Under the pieces are notes generated by a model that did not search any database, was not told the origin of the DNA, and saw only the letters and a list, made by a program, of their open reading frames with translations. A DNA stretch of 64,000 nt from Micrococcaceae bacterium Sec5.7 (GTDB lineage Bacteria > Actinomycetota > Actinomycetes > Actinomycetales > Micrococcaceae): NCBI GenBank assembly GCA_039636785.1, contig CP144169.1, forward strand, positions 3,534,001-3,598,000, read 5' to 3'. Below are positions 33,696-42,915 of this stretch, in pieces. The first letter of the stretch is position 1. Each line of letters opens with the position of its first letter. Position numbers and translations under genes: made by a program.

Positions 33696-35579
33696 CTACT
33701 TCTTCTCGTCGGCAGTGTCTTCGTCGATGATCTCGGCGTCGACGATGTCCTCGTCTCCGGCCTTACCATCGGTCGAAGCACCAGCAGCGCCCTCGGCGCC
33801 GGCAGCACCGGTGGCGCCGTCCGGCGAACCGGCCTGCGCGTAGATGGCCTCGCCGAGCTTGGACTGGGAAGCCTGCAGCTTCTCGAACGCGGCCTTCACG
33901 GCGGCGTCGTCGGTGCCTTCGAGCGCCTTCTTAAGGGCGTCGACGTCGGCCTTGACCTCGGTCTTGACCTCCTCAGGCAGCTTGTCGTCGTTTTCGGCGA
34001 TCAGCTTGTCCACCGAGTAGGCGAGCTGCTCGGCAGTGTTGCGGGTGTCGGTGGCCTCGCGGCGCGCCTTGTCTTCTGTGGCGTGCTCCTCGGCTTCGCG
34101 GACCATGCGGTCGATGTCTTCCTTGGAGAGGGCCGTGCCGCCTGTGATGGTCATGGACTGTTCCTTGCCGGTGCCCTTGTCCTTCGCGGAGACGTGCACG
34201 ATGCCGTTGGCGTCGAGGTCGAAGGTAACCTCAACCTGCGGGACGCCGCGCGGAGCCGGGGCGATGCCGGTCAGTTCGAACGTGCCCAGCGGCTTGTTGT
34301 CGCGGGTGAATTCACGCTCGCCCTGGAAGACCTGGATGGCCACGGACGGCTGGTTGTCATCGGCCGTGGTGAAGGTCTCCGAACGCTTGGTGGGGATGGC
34401 CGTGTTGCGCTCGATCAGGTGCGTCATGACACCGCCCTTGGTTTCGATGCCCAGGGACAGCGGGGTGACGTCGATCAGCAGAACGTCCTTGCGCTCGCCC
34501 TTCAGCACGCCGGCCTGGAGAGCCGCACCAACGGCCACAACCTCATCCGGGTTGACGCCCTTGTTGGGCTCCTTGCCGCCGGCGAGTTCCTTGACCAGAT
34601 CGTAGACGGCCGGCATGCGGGTGGAACCGCCAACCAGCACAATGTGGTCGATGTCGGAGAGCTTGATGCCCGCTTCCTGGATGACATCGTGGAACGGCTT
34701 CTTGGTGCGCTCCAGCAGGTCCTTGGTGAGCTCCTGGAACTTGGCGCGGGTCAGCTGCTCGTCCAGGTGGACCGGGCCGTCGGGGGTGACGGACAGGTAC
34801 TGGAGGGAGACGTTGGTGCTGGTGGAGGAAGAGAGTTCCTTTTTGGCCTGCTCCGACGCTTCGCGCAGACGCTGCAGGGCGATCTTGTCCTTGGAAAGGT
34901 CGATGCCCTTGACCTTGAGCTGGTTCAGCAGGAAGTCAACAACGCGCTGGTCCCAGTCGTCGCCGCCGAGGCGGTTGTCGCCTGCGGTGGAGCGGACCTG
35001 GATGGTGGAGAAGTTGTCTTCGTCCTTGCCAACTTCGAGCAGGGAGACGTCGAAGGTTCCGCCGCCGAGGTCGAAGACAAGGATAAGTTCGTCTTCCTTG
35101 CCCTTGTCCAGGCCGTAGGCCAGTGCAGCCGCGGTGGGCTCGTTGACGATGCGGAGGACGTTGAGGCCCGCGATTTCACCGGCCTCCTTGGTGGCCTGGC
35201 GCTCGGCGTCGTTGAAGTATGCCGGAACAGTGACCACAGCGTCGGTGACCTTTTCGCCGAGGTAGCTCTCGGCGTCGTTCTTCAGTTTCATGAGGATACG
35301 CGCGGAGATTTCCTGCGGCGTGTACTTCTTGTCGTCGATCGCGACGTCCCAGTCGGTGCCCATGTGGCGCTTGACGGAGGCGATGGTGCGGTCAATGTTG
35401 TTGACGGCCTGGCGCTTGGCGATCTCGCCGACCAGGACTTCGCCGGACTTGGAGAACGCAACGACCGACGGCGTGGTGCGGCCACCCTCGGCGTTGGCAA
35501 TGACGGTGGGCTCGCCGCCTTCGAGAACGGAGACGACGGAGTTGGTTGTTCCGAGGTCAATACCTACTGCACGTGACAT
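33696..35579 (-). CDS. dnaK: DnaK, Hsp70 chaperone
   Basis: A 627-residue Hsp70. ATG 35579 ([20 protein letters not shown]) follows AAGGACG. Phosphate 1 IDLGTTNS, connect/phosphate 2 [18 protein letters not shown], adenosine motif [16 protein letters not shown], then the substrate domain ([14 protein letters not shown]) and lid, ending in an acidic tail [18 protein letters not shown]. First gene of the dnaK-grpE-dnaJ-hspR operon. Confidence 0.98.
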   Translation of the reverse strand: MSRAVGIDLGTTNSVVSVLEGGEPTVIANAEGGRTTPSVVAFSKSGEVLVGEIAKRQAVNNIDRTIASVKRHMGTDWDVAIDDKKYTPQEISARILMKLKNDAESYLGEKVTDAVVTVPAYFNDAERQATKEAGEIAGLNVLRIVNEPTAAALAYGLDKGKEDELILVFDLGGGTFDVSLLEVGKDEDNFSTIQVRSTAGDNRLGGDDWDQRVVDFLLNQLKVKGIDLSKDKIALQRLREASEQAKKELSSSTSTNVSLQYLSVTPDGPVHLDEQLTRAKFQELTKDLLERTKKPFHDVIQEAGIKLSDIDHIVLVGGSTRMPAVYDLVKELAGGKEPNKGVNPDEVVAVGAALQAGVLKGERKDVLLIDVTPLSLGIETKGGVMTHLIERNTAIPTKRSETFTTADDNQPSVAIQVFQGEREFTRDNKPLGTFELTGIAPAPRGVPQVEVTFDLDANGIVHVSAKDKGTGKEQSMTITGGTALSKEDIDRMVREAEEHATEDKARREATDTRNTAEQLAYSVDKLIAENDDKLPEEVKTEVKADVDALKKALEGTDDAAVKAAFEKLQASQSKLGEAIYAQAGSPDGATGAAGAEGAAGASTDGKAGDEDIVDAEIIDEDTADEKK

Positions 35580-35658
35580 GTGTTGCGTCCTTCTTTCCTT
35601 GGAAGCTTGCTGGCGCCCGGTGATCGAGCTTGTCGAGATCAAGAGCTATCGCCCATTG

Positions 35659-35732
35659 ATTGAGCGATCTGCACTCAACTTTACTCAGACCGGAAACAAA
35701 GTCAATCCAAAGCTGAGTGAGGTACGCTCAAC
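35659..35732 (-). promoter_or_regulatory. dnaK promoter with two HAIR-type HspR boxes
   Basis: HAIR 1 at 35659-35679 (ATTGAGC-N7-ACTCAAC) and HAIR 2 at 35712-35732 (GCTGAGT-N7-GCTCAAC), close to the known CTTGAGT-N7-ACTCAAG. Between them on the reverse strand: -35 TTGACT (35705-35700), 16-base spacer, -10 TAAAGT (35683-35678), the latter overlapping HAIR 1. This fits HspR repression of the operon. Confidence 0.88.
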
Positions 35733-36014
35733 TTTGGATTCTCGTGCTGGCTGACCAGGCCGGGCCGCCGCAAATTCCGCTAATTTCCGGGGGTTTTGGA
35801 TACGCACGACGACGGCGCCAGCGCGGTTTCGCTCTGCGTGAACTAACCTCCGGGCTGCTTTTTTCGCGGGTGCGCGTCACGGGCGCAGATTTTTGGCGCA
35901 CTCCAATCAGGCCAGCCCGGAATTCCACAGGCAGGAGCCCCGGGCTCCCATAAACCCGCCGGACGTGGCAGCAGAAAGCACCCCACCATGGCTCGGGCCC
36001 TTCCCCGGCAAGGA
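35733..36014. other. Intergenic, nothing clear
   Basis: About 280 bases upstream of the dnaK promoter and downstream of the acidic-repeat gene. I see short GC-rich ORFs on both strands but no start signals or recognised motifs. Confidence 0.4.
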
Positions 36015-36317
36015 TTAGGGGTTGTTGCCCTCGGAGTCATGATCCTTACCGGCCGCATCCGCTGTTCCGGCCTTGCCATAATCACCCTCGGGGTCATCGC
36101 CTTCCTCGGCGTCGGCGGGCTCCTCGCCTACCGTTCCGGCCGTGCCATAATCACCCTCGGGGTAATCGCCTTCCTCGGCGTCGGCGAGCTCCTCACCCAC
36201 CACGCCGGCATTGCCGTAATCGCCTTCTACGTACTGGCCGCTGTCATCGTCGGCAACCGGCCTCCCGGTGCTGTTGTGGCGCTCTTCTGTTGCTTCAGAC
36301 TCGCTGTTTTCCGTCAT
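36015..36317 (-). CDS. Small acidic tandem-repeat protein
   Basis: A 100-residue highly acidic protein. After a 27-residue N-terminus it has about three copies of a ~27-residue unit containing EGDYGNAG / EGDYGTAG / EGDYGKAG separated by E(E/P)LADAEEGD-like segments. AAGGAG lies upstream of ATG 36317. No cysteine, no membrane segment; probably disordered. No known family recognised. The hydrophobic reading in the opposite frame is a shadow. Confidence 0.7.
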   Translation of the reverse strand: MTENSESEATEERHNSTGRPVADDDSGQYVEGDYGNAGVVGEELADAEEGDYPEGDYGTAGTVGEEPADAEEGDDPEGDYGKAGTADAAGKDHDSEGNNP

Positions 36318-36546
36318 CGCTTGATCACTCCTTGGAGGACTGGGACGCCCGGCCGGACGCAGTGGCAGTCTACCGAGACGAGGGCGGGGGCAACAGGGGC
36401 CGGGGCCGGTTCCGTCAGTTCTTGACGACCTCCAGTTCGGAGGGCGACCTCGACGTCGGCGGCTTCCTCGAGCCCGCGGTTAGCAAGGAACAACGCGATG
36501 CCGCCCGATTTTTCATTCTGGTGAGACGCGTTTTCGAGACAAGGGT

Positions 36547-37035
36547 ATGCCCCGTTCAGCGCCAGGATCCCGGGAACTCGTGACCAGCATCCCGGGATTC
36601 AGCACTGCCGTCGCCGAGGTCTTCAGCGCCGAAGCCGGGGCCGGCATGACCGTCTTCCCCAGCGCCGCGCATCTGGCGTCCTGGGCCGGGACATCCCGGG
36701 AGCCAACGAGTCCGCCGACCGGGTCAAGTCCACCAAGACCCGACCGGGCAACCGCTACCTCAAGCGAGTCCTGGGCCTCGGGCCCTCTCGGCGGCCAGGT
36801 CCAACGGCACCCTCTTCTCAGCGAAATACCGGCGCCTCGCATCCCTGCCCGGGCCCGTCAGGGCGCTTCGCGTCCAACACACCACGCCCCTGGCAATCTG
36901 GTACATCCTTACCACCGGCGAGGTCCACCGCGACCCCGGCCCGGACTACTCCACCCAGCGACGGCCAGCCCAAGTAGTCCGCCGAGCCGCAGATCCAATC
37001 TCTCGGATTCAACGTGACCATCGAGCCAGCTACCT
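36547..37035 (+). pseudogene. IS110-family transposase remnant (C-terminal half)
   Basis: Three frames together give the C-terminal transposase_20 region of IS110 elements: SIPGFSTAVAEVFSAEAGAG and MTVFPSAAHLASWAG, then DIPGANESADRVKSTKTRPG and NRYLKRVLG, then FSAKYRRLASLPGPVRAL and LAIWYILTTGEVHRDPGPDY. At least two frameshifts and a missing N-terminal DEDD domain make it inactive. It marks the left side of the mobile island. Confidence 0.8.
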
Positions 37036-37152
37036 GAGCCCACAAAACGGGATCAACACCTGCGTCCGCATGCACCTCACCATTTCCGTAAGAAATCCAA
37101 GGAATACACACCACTTGATCAACGGTTCTTACCAGTCCCTGCCCACCGTTAC

Positions 37153-38472
37153 CTACACAGCAGCCTCGACGAGCTTCTTCTCGCTTGAACGAGTGCTGCG
37201 CTTACCATTGGCAGCCGGTGCGGCGCCGGCTCGTTGTTCCACGGACTCGGCGGCAATGTAGAGACCCTCACGGTTCAGGTTTCGCGAGTAGGAGGAATCC
37301 AGGTACAGAGTCGGGAACGAGTCCACCGAGTTCATCTCGGTGGCCTTGGCCAGAAGTGCCGGATACAAATGTGCCTTCACCGGACCTGCCCCGCCGCCGA
37401 AGACATACGCGACCTCTGTGGTCGCACCAACGACGGCCAGAACGCGGCCGAACCGCTCGGCAACTTCCTTGGCAAAGAACCGCATCTCTTCATCGACGAA
37501 CTGAGCGATCTTGTCGTAGAAGTTACGCTTCAACGGCGACGCTCCGGCCTGCAAGTACTCGGCCAACTGCTTGCGGGAAGTGAAGCCAGGCGAGAAGCCC
37601 TGGTCCTCCATCGCCTTCAGCGCATCATTAAGAACCGAACCGTAACCTCGGTTGTGCGTGGTCGAGGCGTCGGCGTTGAACTCTCCGGCGGTGAACACAG
37701 GAAAATTTACTGTCCCTTCACCGACATCAATGCCGACAGTGTGCTCGGCTGCAAGCACGTCACCAGATGTGATGCCCACTAGTGACAGGCCCCTGCGGCG
37801 GACATCGGCGAGCATAGCGTCCATCAACGGCTCACCCTTGGCAGTGATCGCATACTGAGCCGACGCACCCTCGGGGATCACCTGTACATCCACGAATTCA
37901 AGCTTCACGGTGACCGGGGTCTCGAAGTTATGCACGGTAACCGTATGCGTGCCGCTCATGAACTCGGCTGCGTAGCTAGTGCGGTGTGAGAGGTACTCGT
38001 TGATCGGCAGCGCAAGTGCTACCCGAGCCTCCACAATTAAGGTTTCGATAGCCGGCGGCAATCCACCGTGCTGACGCACGTAGTCACGCAGGGCCTTGGC
38101 GGCGAAAGCACCCATGACCAGAACCTTGCTCAGCTCCTGCTGGGCCTTGCTGCGACGGCCGACCACGTCGAATTCATCAAAGGCACCTTGGGCGCTCAGG
38201 GCACGCAGGCCGAAGAGCCTGCGGTGATGATTGCTTACCAAAGGGGAGACGAAGCTGACGTCCAGCTCGTTATAGAAGTTGCCTTCCATCTTCGCTGGGG
38301 CTTCATCGTCGGGGGTCGGCAGAGCGTTCGGGCGCGTGATCGTTGACACGCCGCTTGGTAGGTCGATCTCGTCGACGTTGGTGGTACTTGATGCACCGGC
38401 GCCGCGGATGAGGCCTTTGACGTAGCCGTTGCCAACGTCGATGCCACCGGTGAGATTGATCGAAATGGTCAT
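37153..38472 (-). CDS. ParM-like plasmid segregation actin
   Basis: A 439-residue actin-like ATPase. ATG 38472 follows AAGGGA. Actin-fold motifs: GIDVGNGYVKGLIRG (phosphate 1), AEHTVGIDVGEGTVNFPVF (phosphate 2) and VAYVFGGGAGPVKAHL (adenosine). The sequence is closer to ParM/Alp plasmid filaments than to MreB or DnaK. Filaments push plasmid copies apart when capped by a ParR-centromere complex. The ParR-like gene lies 82 bases upstream on the same strand, an order opposite to plasmid R1 (parM then parR). C-terminal ~40 residues are basic and probably disordered. Confidence 0.82.
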   Translation of the reverse strand: MTISINLTGGIDVGNGYVKGLIRGAGASSTTNVDEIDLPSGVSTITRPNALPTPDDEAPAKMEGNFYNELDVSFVSPLVSNHHRRLFGLRALSAQGAFDEFDVVGRRSKAQQELSKVLVMGAFAAKALRDYVRQHGGLPPAIETLIVEARVALALPINEYLSHRTSYAAEFMSGTHTVTVHNFETPVTVKLEFVDVQVIPEGASAQYAITAKGEPLMDAMLADVRRRGLSLVGITSGDVLAAEHTVGIDVGEGTVNFPVFTAGEFNADASTTHNRGYGSVLNDALKAMEDQGFSPGFTSRKQLAEYLQAGASPLKRNFYDKIAQFVDEEMRFFAKEVAERFGRVLAVVGATTEVAYVFGGGAGPVKAHLYPALLAKATEMNSVDSFPTLYLDSSYSRNLNREGLYIAAESVEQRAGAAPAANGKRSTRSSEKKLVEAAV

Positions 38473-38554
38473 GAATGTGATCCCTTCGTGGAAAGTGTTT
38501 GGTGTGGTTACTGAGTTGCCATACAAGAGAAAGTGCTGGGAGTTGTTACGGGAG

Positions 38555-39121
38555 TCAGCGCAGCATCGAGAAAATGTCGTTGACTTCAACCTGTCCGACA
38601 GAAGGCTGCTCTGGTTCAGGAGTGGTCGAGGAGGAAGTGTAGATGTCGTCCTGTTTTGGTGCAGACTTCTGAACCAGTGTCGGGGCTTCCAGGGCGATGC
38701 CCAGGATCTCGGGTTCGGTGTTTGTCTCCTGGCTGAGATCCAGATCCGCGGACGCAGCAGGTGTCGCCACCTGCTCCACCAACGCAGCCGGAGCCCCAGC
38801 CGTTTCTGCATTCCGCTCTGTCTCTGTTGATTCATCTTCGGGACCAACAGGACGCCCGCGCGTGGGAAGCTGAGCAACTGGTCGGTTAATGACATCGACG
38901 TAGCCAAGGCGCTCGATGCTCTCACGGATCAGCATCCGAATAGACAGTGATGGGTTGTCCTGCAAATTCATCCACACCAACACGGCCTCATCGGCTGCGG
39001 GGACGCTCACGCGGAAACGGTGCGGCTGCGGTTTCACAGTTGTTACAGCAGAAGTTTTTGCCGTTTTCACAGCAGCGGCCTTCGCCTTTGGTGCTGCCAC
39101 CTTGCTCTGAAGATTGGTCAT
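38555..39121 (-). CDS. ParR-like DNA-binding adaptor
   Basis: A 188-residue protein from ATG 39121 after GAGGGGGAGGGG. A Lys/Ala-rich N-terminus is followed by a ribbon-helix-helix-like segment, residues ~45-95: HRFRVSVPAADEAVLVWMNL, then DNPSLSIRMLIRESIERLGY and DVI, which matches the 'S.SIR.LIREYI..YGY.DV' pattern of ParR proteins. A disordered acidic middle leads to a short C-terminal motif VNDIFSMLR that could contact ParM. Its place before a ParM-like gene supports the role. Confidence 0.72.
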   Translation of the reverse strand: MTNLQSKVAAPKAKAAAVKTAKTSAVTTVKPQPHRFRVSVPAADEAVLVWMNLQDNPSLSIRMLIRESIERLGYVDVINRPVAQLPTRGRPVGPEDESTETERNAETAGAPAALVEQVATPAASADLDLSQETNTEPEILGIALEAPTLVQKSAPKQDDIYTSSSTTPEPEQPSVGQVEVNDIFSMLR

Positions 39122-39352
39122 GGACCCCTCCCCCTCTCTTTCTCTGATTAACAAAAGTTCATGATGAGACTCAGACAAAACCCCTCGCTCGCGTAGCTCT
39201 CAACCCACATATCCGGTCAGTTCTGGTCAGGAACAACCCAACCTTAGCCCGCAATTTGTGGAGCAATTTACCGCCATTACAACTAATCCTTGTGCCTCGG
39301 CGCAGCGGTGTCTTTTTTGTTGGTATCTGCCCGTAGAACTAATGTTGTCCAC
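39122..39352. promoter_or_regulatory. Possible parC/centromere and divergent promoters
   Basis: About 230 AT-rich bases between the ParR-like gene and the divergent HTH gene, the expected place for a centromere. I see a short direct repeat (GGTCAG twice within 39217-39233) and CAACCCA-like repeats but no regular iteron array, so this is tentative. Confidence 0.3.
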
Positions 39353-39655
39353 ATGAGTGCAGAACGAAAAGCCAGCCGCCACGCCCAAGAATTTCGTTGG
39401 CACCAGATTAACCTCCAGTTACCGGAGACCGAAGCCGCTCTTCGTGACCTCAGGACCCTCAGCCAGGCGGTTGACCAGCTCCTCATCGAAGCTGTCATTC
39501 GAGCCCACGACGAAGGAATGAGCTCGGCAAGCCTTGCTGAGGCGCTCGGATTCACCAAACAGGTCGCGGCGGAGCGACCCTCCCCTGAAATCCTGAACCC
39601 TTCAGTAGCACGACCTTCTGGTCGCCGTGGCATTCATTTTGAGCCAATGGCCTAA
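39353..39655 (+). CDS. Small helix-turn-helix protein beside the par genes
   Basis: A 100-residue protein from ATG 39353 (MSAERKASRHAQEFRWHQIN), with TAATGT at 39340-39345, 7 bases upstream, so probably leaderless. Residues ~45-70 (AVIRAHDEGMSSASLAEALG) resemble a helix-turn-helix. It could regulate replication or partition, as small HTH proteins near plasmid par loci often do; no specific family recognised. Confidence 0.6.
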   Translation: MSAERKASRHAQEFRWHQINLQLPETEAALRDLRTLSQAVDQLLIEAVIRAHDEGMSSASLAEALGFTKQVAAERPSPEILNPSVARPSGRRGIHFEPMA

Positions 39656-39681
39656 TTGAGACATAGGCCCCACCCGGGTCA

Positions 39682-39840
39682 TGAACTGCTCCCCGAAAGT
39701 TGGACTGAGAAATCCGTTCTGACTTACGGAGAGCAGTTTTACGTTGAAGGGCTGTTCGTTATCCGATGAGCAACGCGAGGCCGCGGTAGCGTTGTTCGAG
39801 ACCGGTTGGGCCGCTAACAGCGCCCGGACTACTGCAGCGG
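39682..39840 (+). mobile_element. IS3-family left-end fragment with orfA start
   Basis: TGAACTGCTCCCCGAAAGTT at 39682 is the typical terminus of IS3/IS150-group elements. It is followed by a TTG start at 39744 and the first ~27 residues of an OrfA-type transposase (MKGCSLSDEQREAAVALFET). The similarity stops near 39822, about 100 bases before the IS30 terminal repeat. Confidence 0.6.
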
Positions 39841-39964
39841 TAGTTTTTGCTGAGCCGGCCTATGCGCCCATCGGCCTGGCCGAAAAAGGTCGTTTTTGCA
39901 TGTCCGTATGGGGCACGCGGGATTCTGTTGATCGAAGCAACACCTTCTTTCAAGATGGTTCGAC

Positions 39965-41263
39965 ATGTATCTCAGTTCCTCGTCAGCAGCAGGCATCCGG
40001 TTTCTTGCCTCGGTAAAGCACGGGCATGGTCTCAAACCGTCCGCCCGCCAAGCTGGCATCGATAAAGAGGTCGGCTACCGCTGGCTACGCGAGGAATACT
40101 TGCAACTGCGTCGCGACGGCAAATCTCGTGCCGAGACGACAGCGGAGCTTGGGTTCACCACGTCCCGGCTCGTGGCGTGGGAAGCGGACGTCGGCCAGGT
40201 CAAAGACCGCCATCATCTTCGAGTTAACGTCGACGAGGAGGCCAGCTTTTGGGCGGCGTTTGATCGCGGGAACAGCACTGGGGAGGCAGCTAAGACTGCG
40301 GGAGTGAGCCGTTCGACCGCGTATCGGTGGATGCACAATCGCTTCGACCAGCTGCGTCAGTCCAAGGTGACCGTTAGGCGGTGCCAGGGCCAATTGCGCC
40401 TGACGGATCGCCTCAGCCTGAACTTCGAACGCGAACGGCTATCGCGATTATCGAAAGAGCAGAATGCGGCGACGGCGGCGCAGCATGCCGCAGTTCGCTC
40501 CTCCAGCGATTATGCAGACCAGATGCTCGGTGCGGTGCTCTCTGAGGCGCAGCAACACCGCGCTGCACGGGCCGAAAAGTATTGGCAGCTGATGCGCGAC
40601 GGGGTGAGCAACGCAGAAGCATGCAGACTTCTCGGCATGCACAGAAGAACGGGAACGCAGCTGCGTCGAGCCAGCAACTTCCAGATCCCACCCATCGGAG
40701 TTCCGTCCCTGACCGCGGGCCGCTACCTGGATGCGCGGGAGCGGCTGCGGATCGCGGACCTGCTGCGGCTGGGGCACTCGATGCGGCGCATCGCGATCGA
40801 GCTGGGCCGTCACGCTTCCACGATCAAACGGGAACTGGACCGCCATCGGGACGCTCAGGGCCTCTACCTGCCCCGCACGGCCGATCACGACGCCCGGCCG
40901 CAACGGGCCCGACCGAAAGTGCATAAGCTCGTTGCCAACGCCCGGCTGCGCACCCTCGTGCAACGTAAACTCAACCGTTTCTGGTCGCCGGACGAAATCT
41001 GCGGGTGGATGAAGAAGACATACCCCGACGATCACGCGATGCGGTTATGCCCGGAAACGATCTACCGGGCATTGCTGCTGCGTGAGGGCCACGGCCTGCA
41101 CCGGCGGTATGCCACGAAGCTGCGCACCGGTCGGCGGATCCGCAAGACCCGCTGGCGCACCCGCATCGGGCAGGGATCACGGATCCGCAATATGACCATG
41201 ATCGACCAACGGCCTGCCGAGGTTGAAACCCGCCTGGAGGCCGGCCATTGGGAAGGGGACTTA
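39965..41263 (+). CDS. IS30-family transposase, 5' exon
   Basis: First 433 codons of an IS30-type transposase. Two N-terminal HTH-like stretches (SRAETTAELGFTTSRLVAWE; NSTGEAAKTAGVSRSTAYRW), the IS30 HTH region (LLRLGHSMRRIAIELGRHAS then TIKRELDRH), and the start of the catalytic core at EAGHWEGDL, where the D is the first catalytic residue. The frame is cut immediately after ...GDL by the group II intron. Joined to the 3' exon it gives a continuous ~584-residue protein. Confidence 0.85.
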
Positions 41264-41870
41264 GTGCGCCACGAGGCGCTGTTTGACCGAGCGGGGGTGG
41301 AAGACCTTCGCCGTTGTGCTGTCGCAGCAGCATGATGAAGCTGGGGGCAGCCTGACCTGGGGAAACACCGGGAAGGGTGGAGAGCAGCCCCGACAACGCC
41401 GGGACGGGCCAGCACTACCGGATGGTCCGGGTCCGGCAAGCAAGGCGGGAAGGTGTACGCGAGGAACCAGTGCTAAAAGCCTCTCAAGTCTCCCGCCGGC
41501 TCAAATTCGGTGGATATGGGCTGGCCTGCGGTGCGCACCACCTCCTCATTACGGGGTGGGAACTTGAATGTCGGTTAAGGTCGTTGGCATTCGAGGCCAC
41601 GGTGAAGGCCTGCGGCGTAGCCGTGGCGATATCGCAGGGGCATAGCTGGGCGCCTAACTTGCCGATCGGTTAACAGTGAACGTGGGAACCATCGTGTGTC
41701 TCCCGGGCTTGCTACCCCATCCAGGGGTGCGGGTTCGGGTGGGCGTGTTGTCCGTCGATCGATGTGCGATGGGGCGGAGGGGCCGTAGTAGTCCGGGCGG
41801 GGGAAAGCCTCGTACATGGCGAAGGGCCCCAGCGGATATGACGCAGTAGCTACTGCAAGGAACGGAGGCA

Positions 41871-42051
41871 TTGGTGAATACCGGTGAACCGCGATGGGCT
41901 GACCTCGATGAGGCGTCCGTGCGGGTACGTGCGATGCAGACGAAACTGCACCATTGGGCGGTCAGTGATCCTGGCCGTCTTTTCGAGGATGTGTTCAACC
42001 TCGTCTATGACCGGGATTTCCTCACCGTTGCGTGGGGCCGGGTCAAAAGCA
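41871..42051 (+). pseudogene. Group II intron reverse transcriptase/maturase, 5' part (split by IS21)
   Basis: TTG 41871 or GTG 41874 follows GGAGG. The reading MVNTGEPRWADLDEASVRVR, AMQTKLHHWAVSDPGRLF and DFLTVAWGRVKS is the usual N-terminus (RT-0 region) of group II intron-encoded proteins. It is cut after ...RVKS by the IS21 element; joining position 42051 to 44631 restores RVKSNKGARTAGVD. Confidence 0.88.
42045..42051. repeat. IS21 target-site duplication, left copy
   Basis: AAAAGCA; the identical 7 bases follow the right end of IS21 at 44624-44630. Confidence 0.9.
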
Positions 42052-42165
42052 TGAGTATTTGAAGCTTTGAGCGCCACCTGTTCGTGCGGTTCAGCGCCGG
42101 GGTTCGTGCGAGAGAGCGCCAGCGGTCGCGGGGCCTGGCGCCGCTGACGCTCTCCGTGACGGTTG

Positions 42166-42915
42166 CTAGGCGGTTGCGAGTGCTGTGTGCTCGCGCATGT
42201 TGTAATTGCCTGTCTCGACCCAGATCGTGTTGTGGATGATCCGGTCCATGATCGCGTCGGCGTGAACGCCGGAGCCGAGCCGCTGGTGCCAGTCCTTCTG
42301 CGAGTACTGGGTGCAGAACACTGTTGACGTCTCCCCGTAGCGGCGTTCCATCAGTTCCAGCAGCATGGTGCGCATCGATTCCGTGGGCCGATCCAGCAGC
42401 CACTCATCGATGACCAGCAGGGTGAATGCCGCATATTTGCGCAGGAACTTGCCGGATCCGCCAGGGGTGTCTTGGGCGGCGACCCAGGCTTCCTCGAGGT
42501 CGGGCATGCGGACGTAATGCGCGCGGATGCGGTGTTCGCATGCGCGTTTAGCCATCGCGCACCCCAGGTAGGACTTCCCCGACCCGGTGAACCCTTGGAA
42601 GACAACGTTCTGCTGCCGGGCCACGAACGAGCAGGTGCCGAGCTGGCTCAGCAGCGGCCGGTCAAGACCTCGCTCGTCGAGGAGGTCGATGCGGCGCAGG
42701 TCAGCGTTCGGGTAGCGCAGCCCCGCCCGCCGGATCAGGCCGGTGACTTTGGCATGGGTGAACGACGCGTAGGCGTCATCGACGACCAGCCGGAGACGAT
42801 CTTCGAACGGCAGGCTGATGCTCAGCGTCTCGTCTTGGGTATCTATGGCCTCCAGCAGCTCGCCCGCGTTCATCTCCCGCAGCTTGCGTTTGGTTTCCGT
42901 GTCCAGGCGGCTCAT
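42166..42915 (-). CDS. istB: IstB-family AAA+ ATPase of IS21
   Basis: A 249-residue transposition helper. Walker A VFQGFTGSGKSYLGCAMAKR, Walker B FTLLVIDEWLLD and a C-terminal arginine region (DAIMDRIIHNTIWVETGNYN) as in IstB. It assembles on DNA and activates IstA. ATG 42915 overlaps the istA end by 4 bases, so the two are coupled. Confidence 0.93.
   Translation of the reverse strand: MSRLDTETKRKLREMNAGELLEAIDTQDETLSISLPFEDRLRLVVDDAYASFTHAKVTGLIRRAGLRYPNADLRRIDLLDERGLDRPLLSQLGTCSFVARQQNVVFQGFTGSGKSYLGCAMAKRACEHRIRAHYVRMPDLEEAWVAAQDTPGGSGKFLRKYAAFTLLVIDEWLLDRPTESMRTMLLELMERRYGETSTVFCTQYSQKDWHQRLGSGVHADAIMDRIIHNTIWVETGNYNMREHTALATA

Noticed and set aside
33654..35576. 640-codon open frame antisense to dnaK
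   Set aside because: It is the mirror of the highly codon-biased dnaK gene; its translation is a Val/Leu/Gly/Asp-rich string without domains.
35988..36425. Hydrophobic forward frame opposite the acidic-repeat gene
   Set aside because: The repeat GRAIITLGVIAFLGVGELL is just the complement of the EGDYG repeat codons; the reverse frame has the ribosome site.
37153..38925. Longer 590-codon version of the ParM-like protein
   Set aside because: The extra N-terminal part is antisense-like Arg/Ser/Trp-rich sequence overlapping the ParR-like gene; ATG 38472 has a ribosome site and begins the actin fold.
41264..41335. Continuation of the IS30 transposase after GDL (VRHEALFDRAG...)
   Set aside because: This is translated intron sequence; the conserved continuation IIGVGS lies at 46005.
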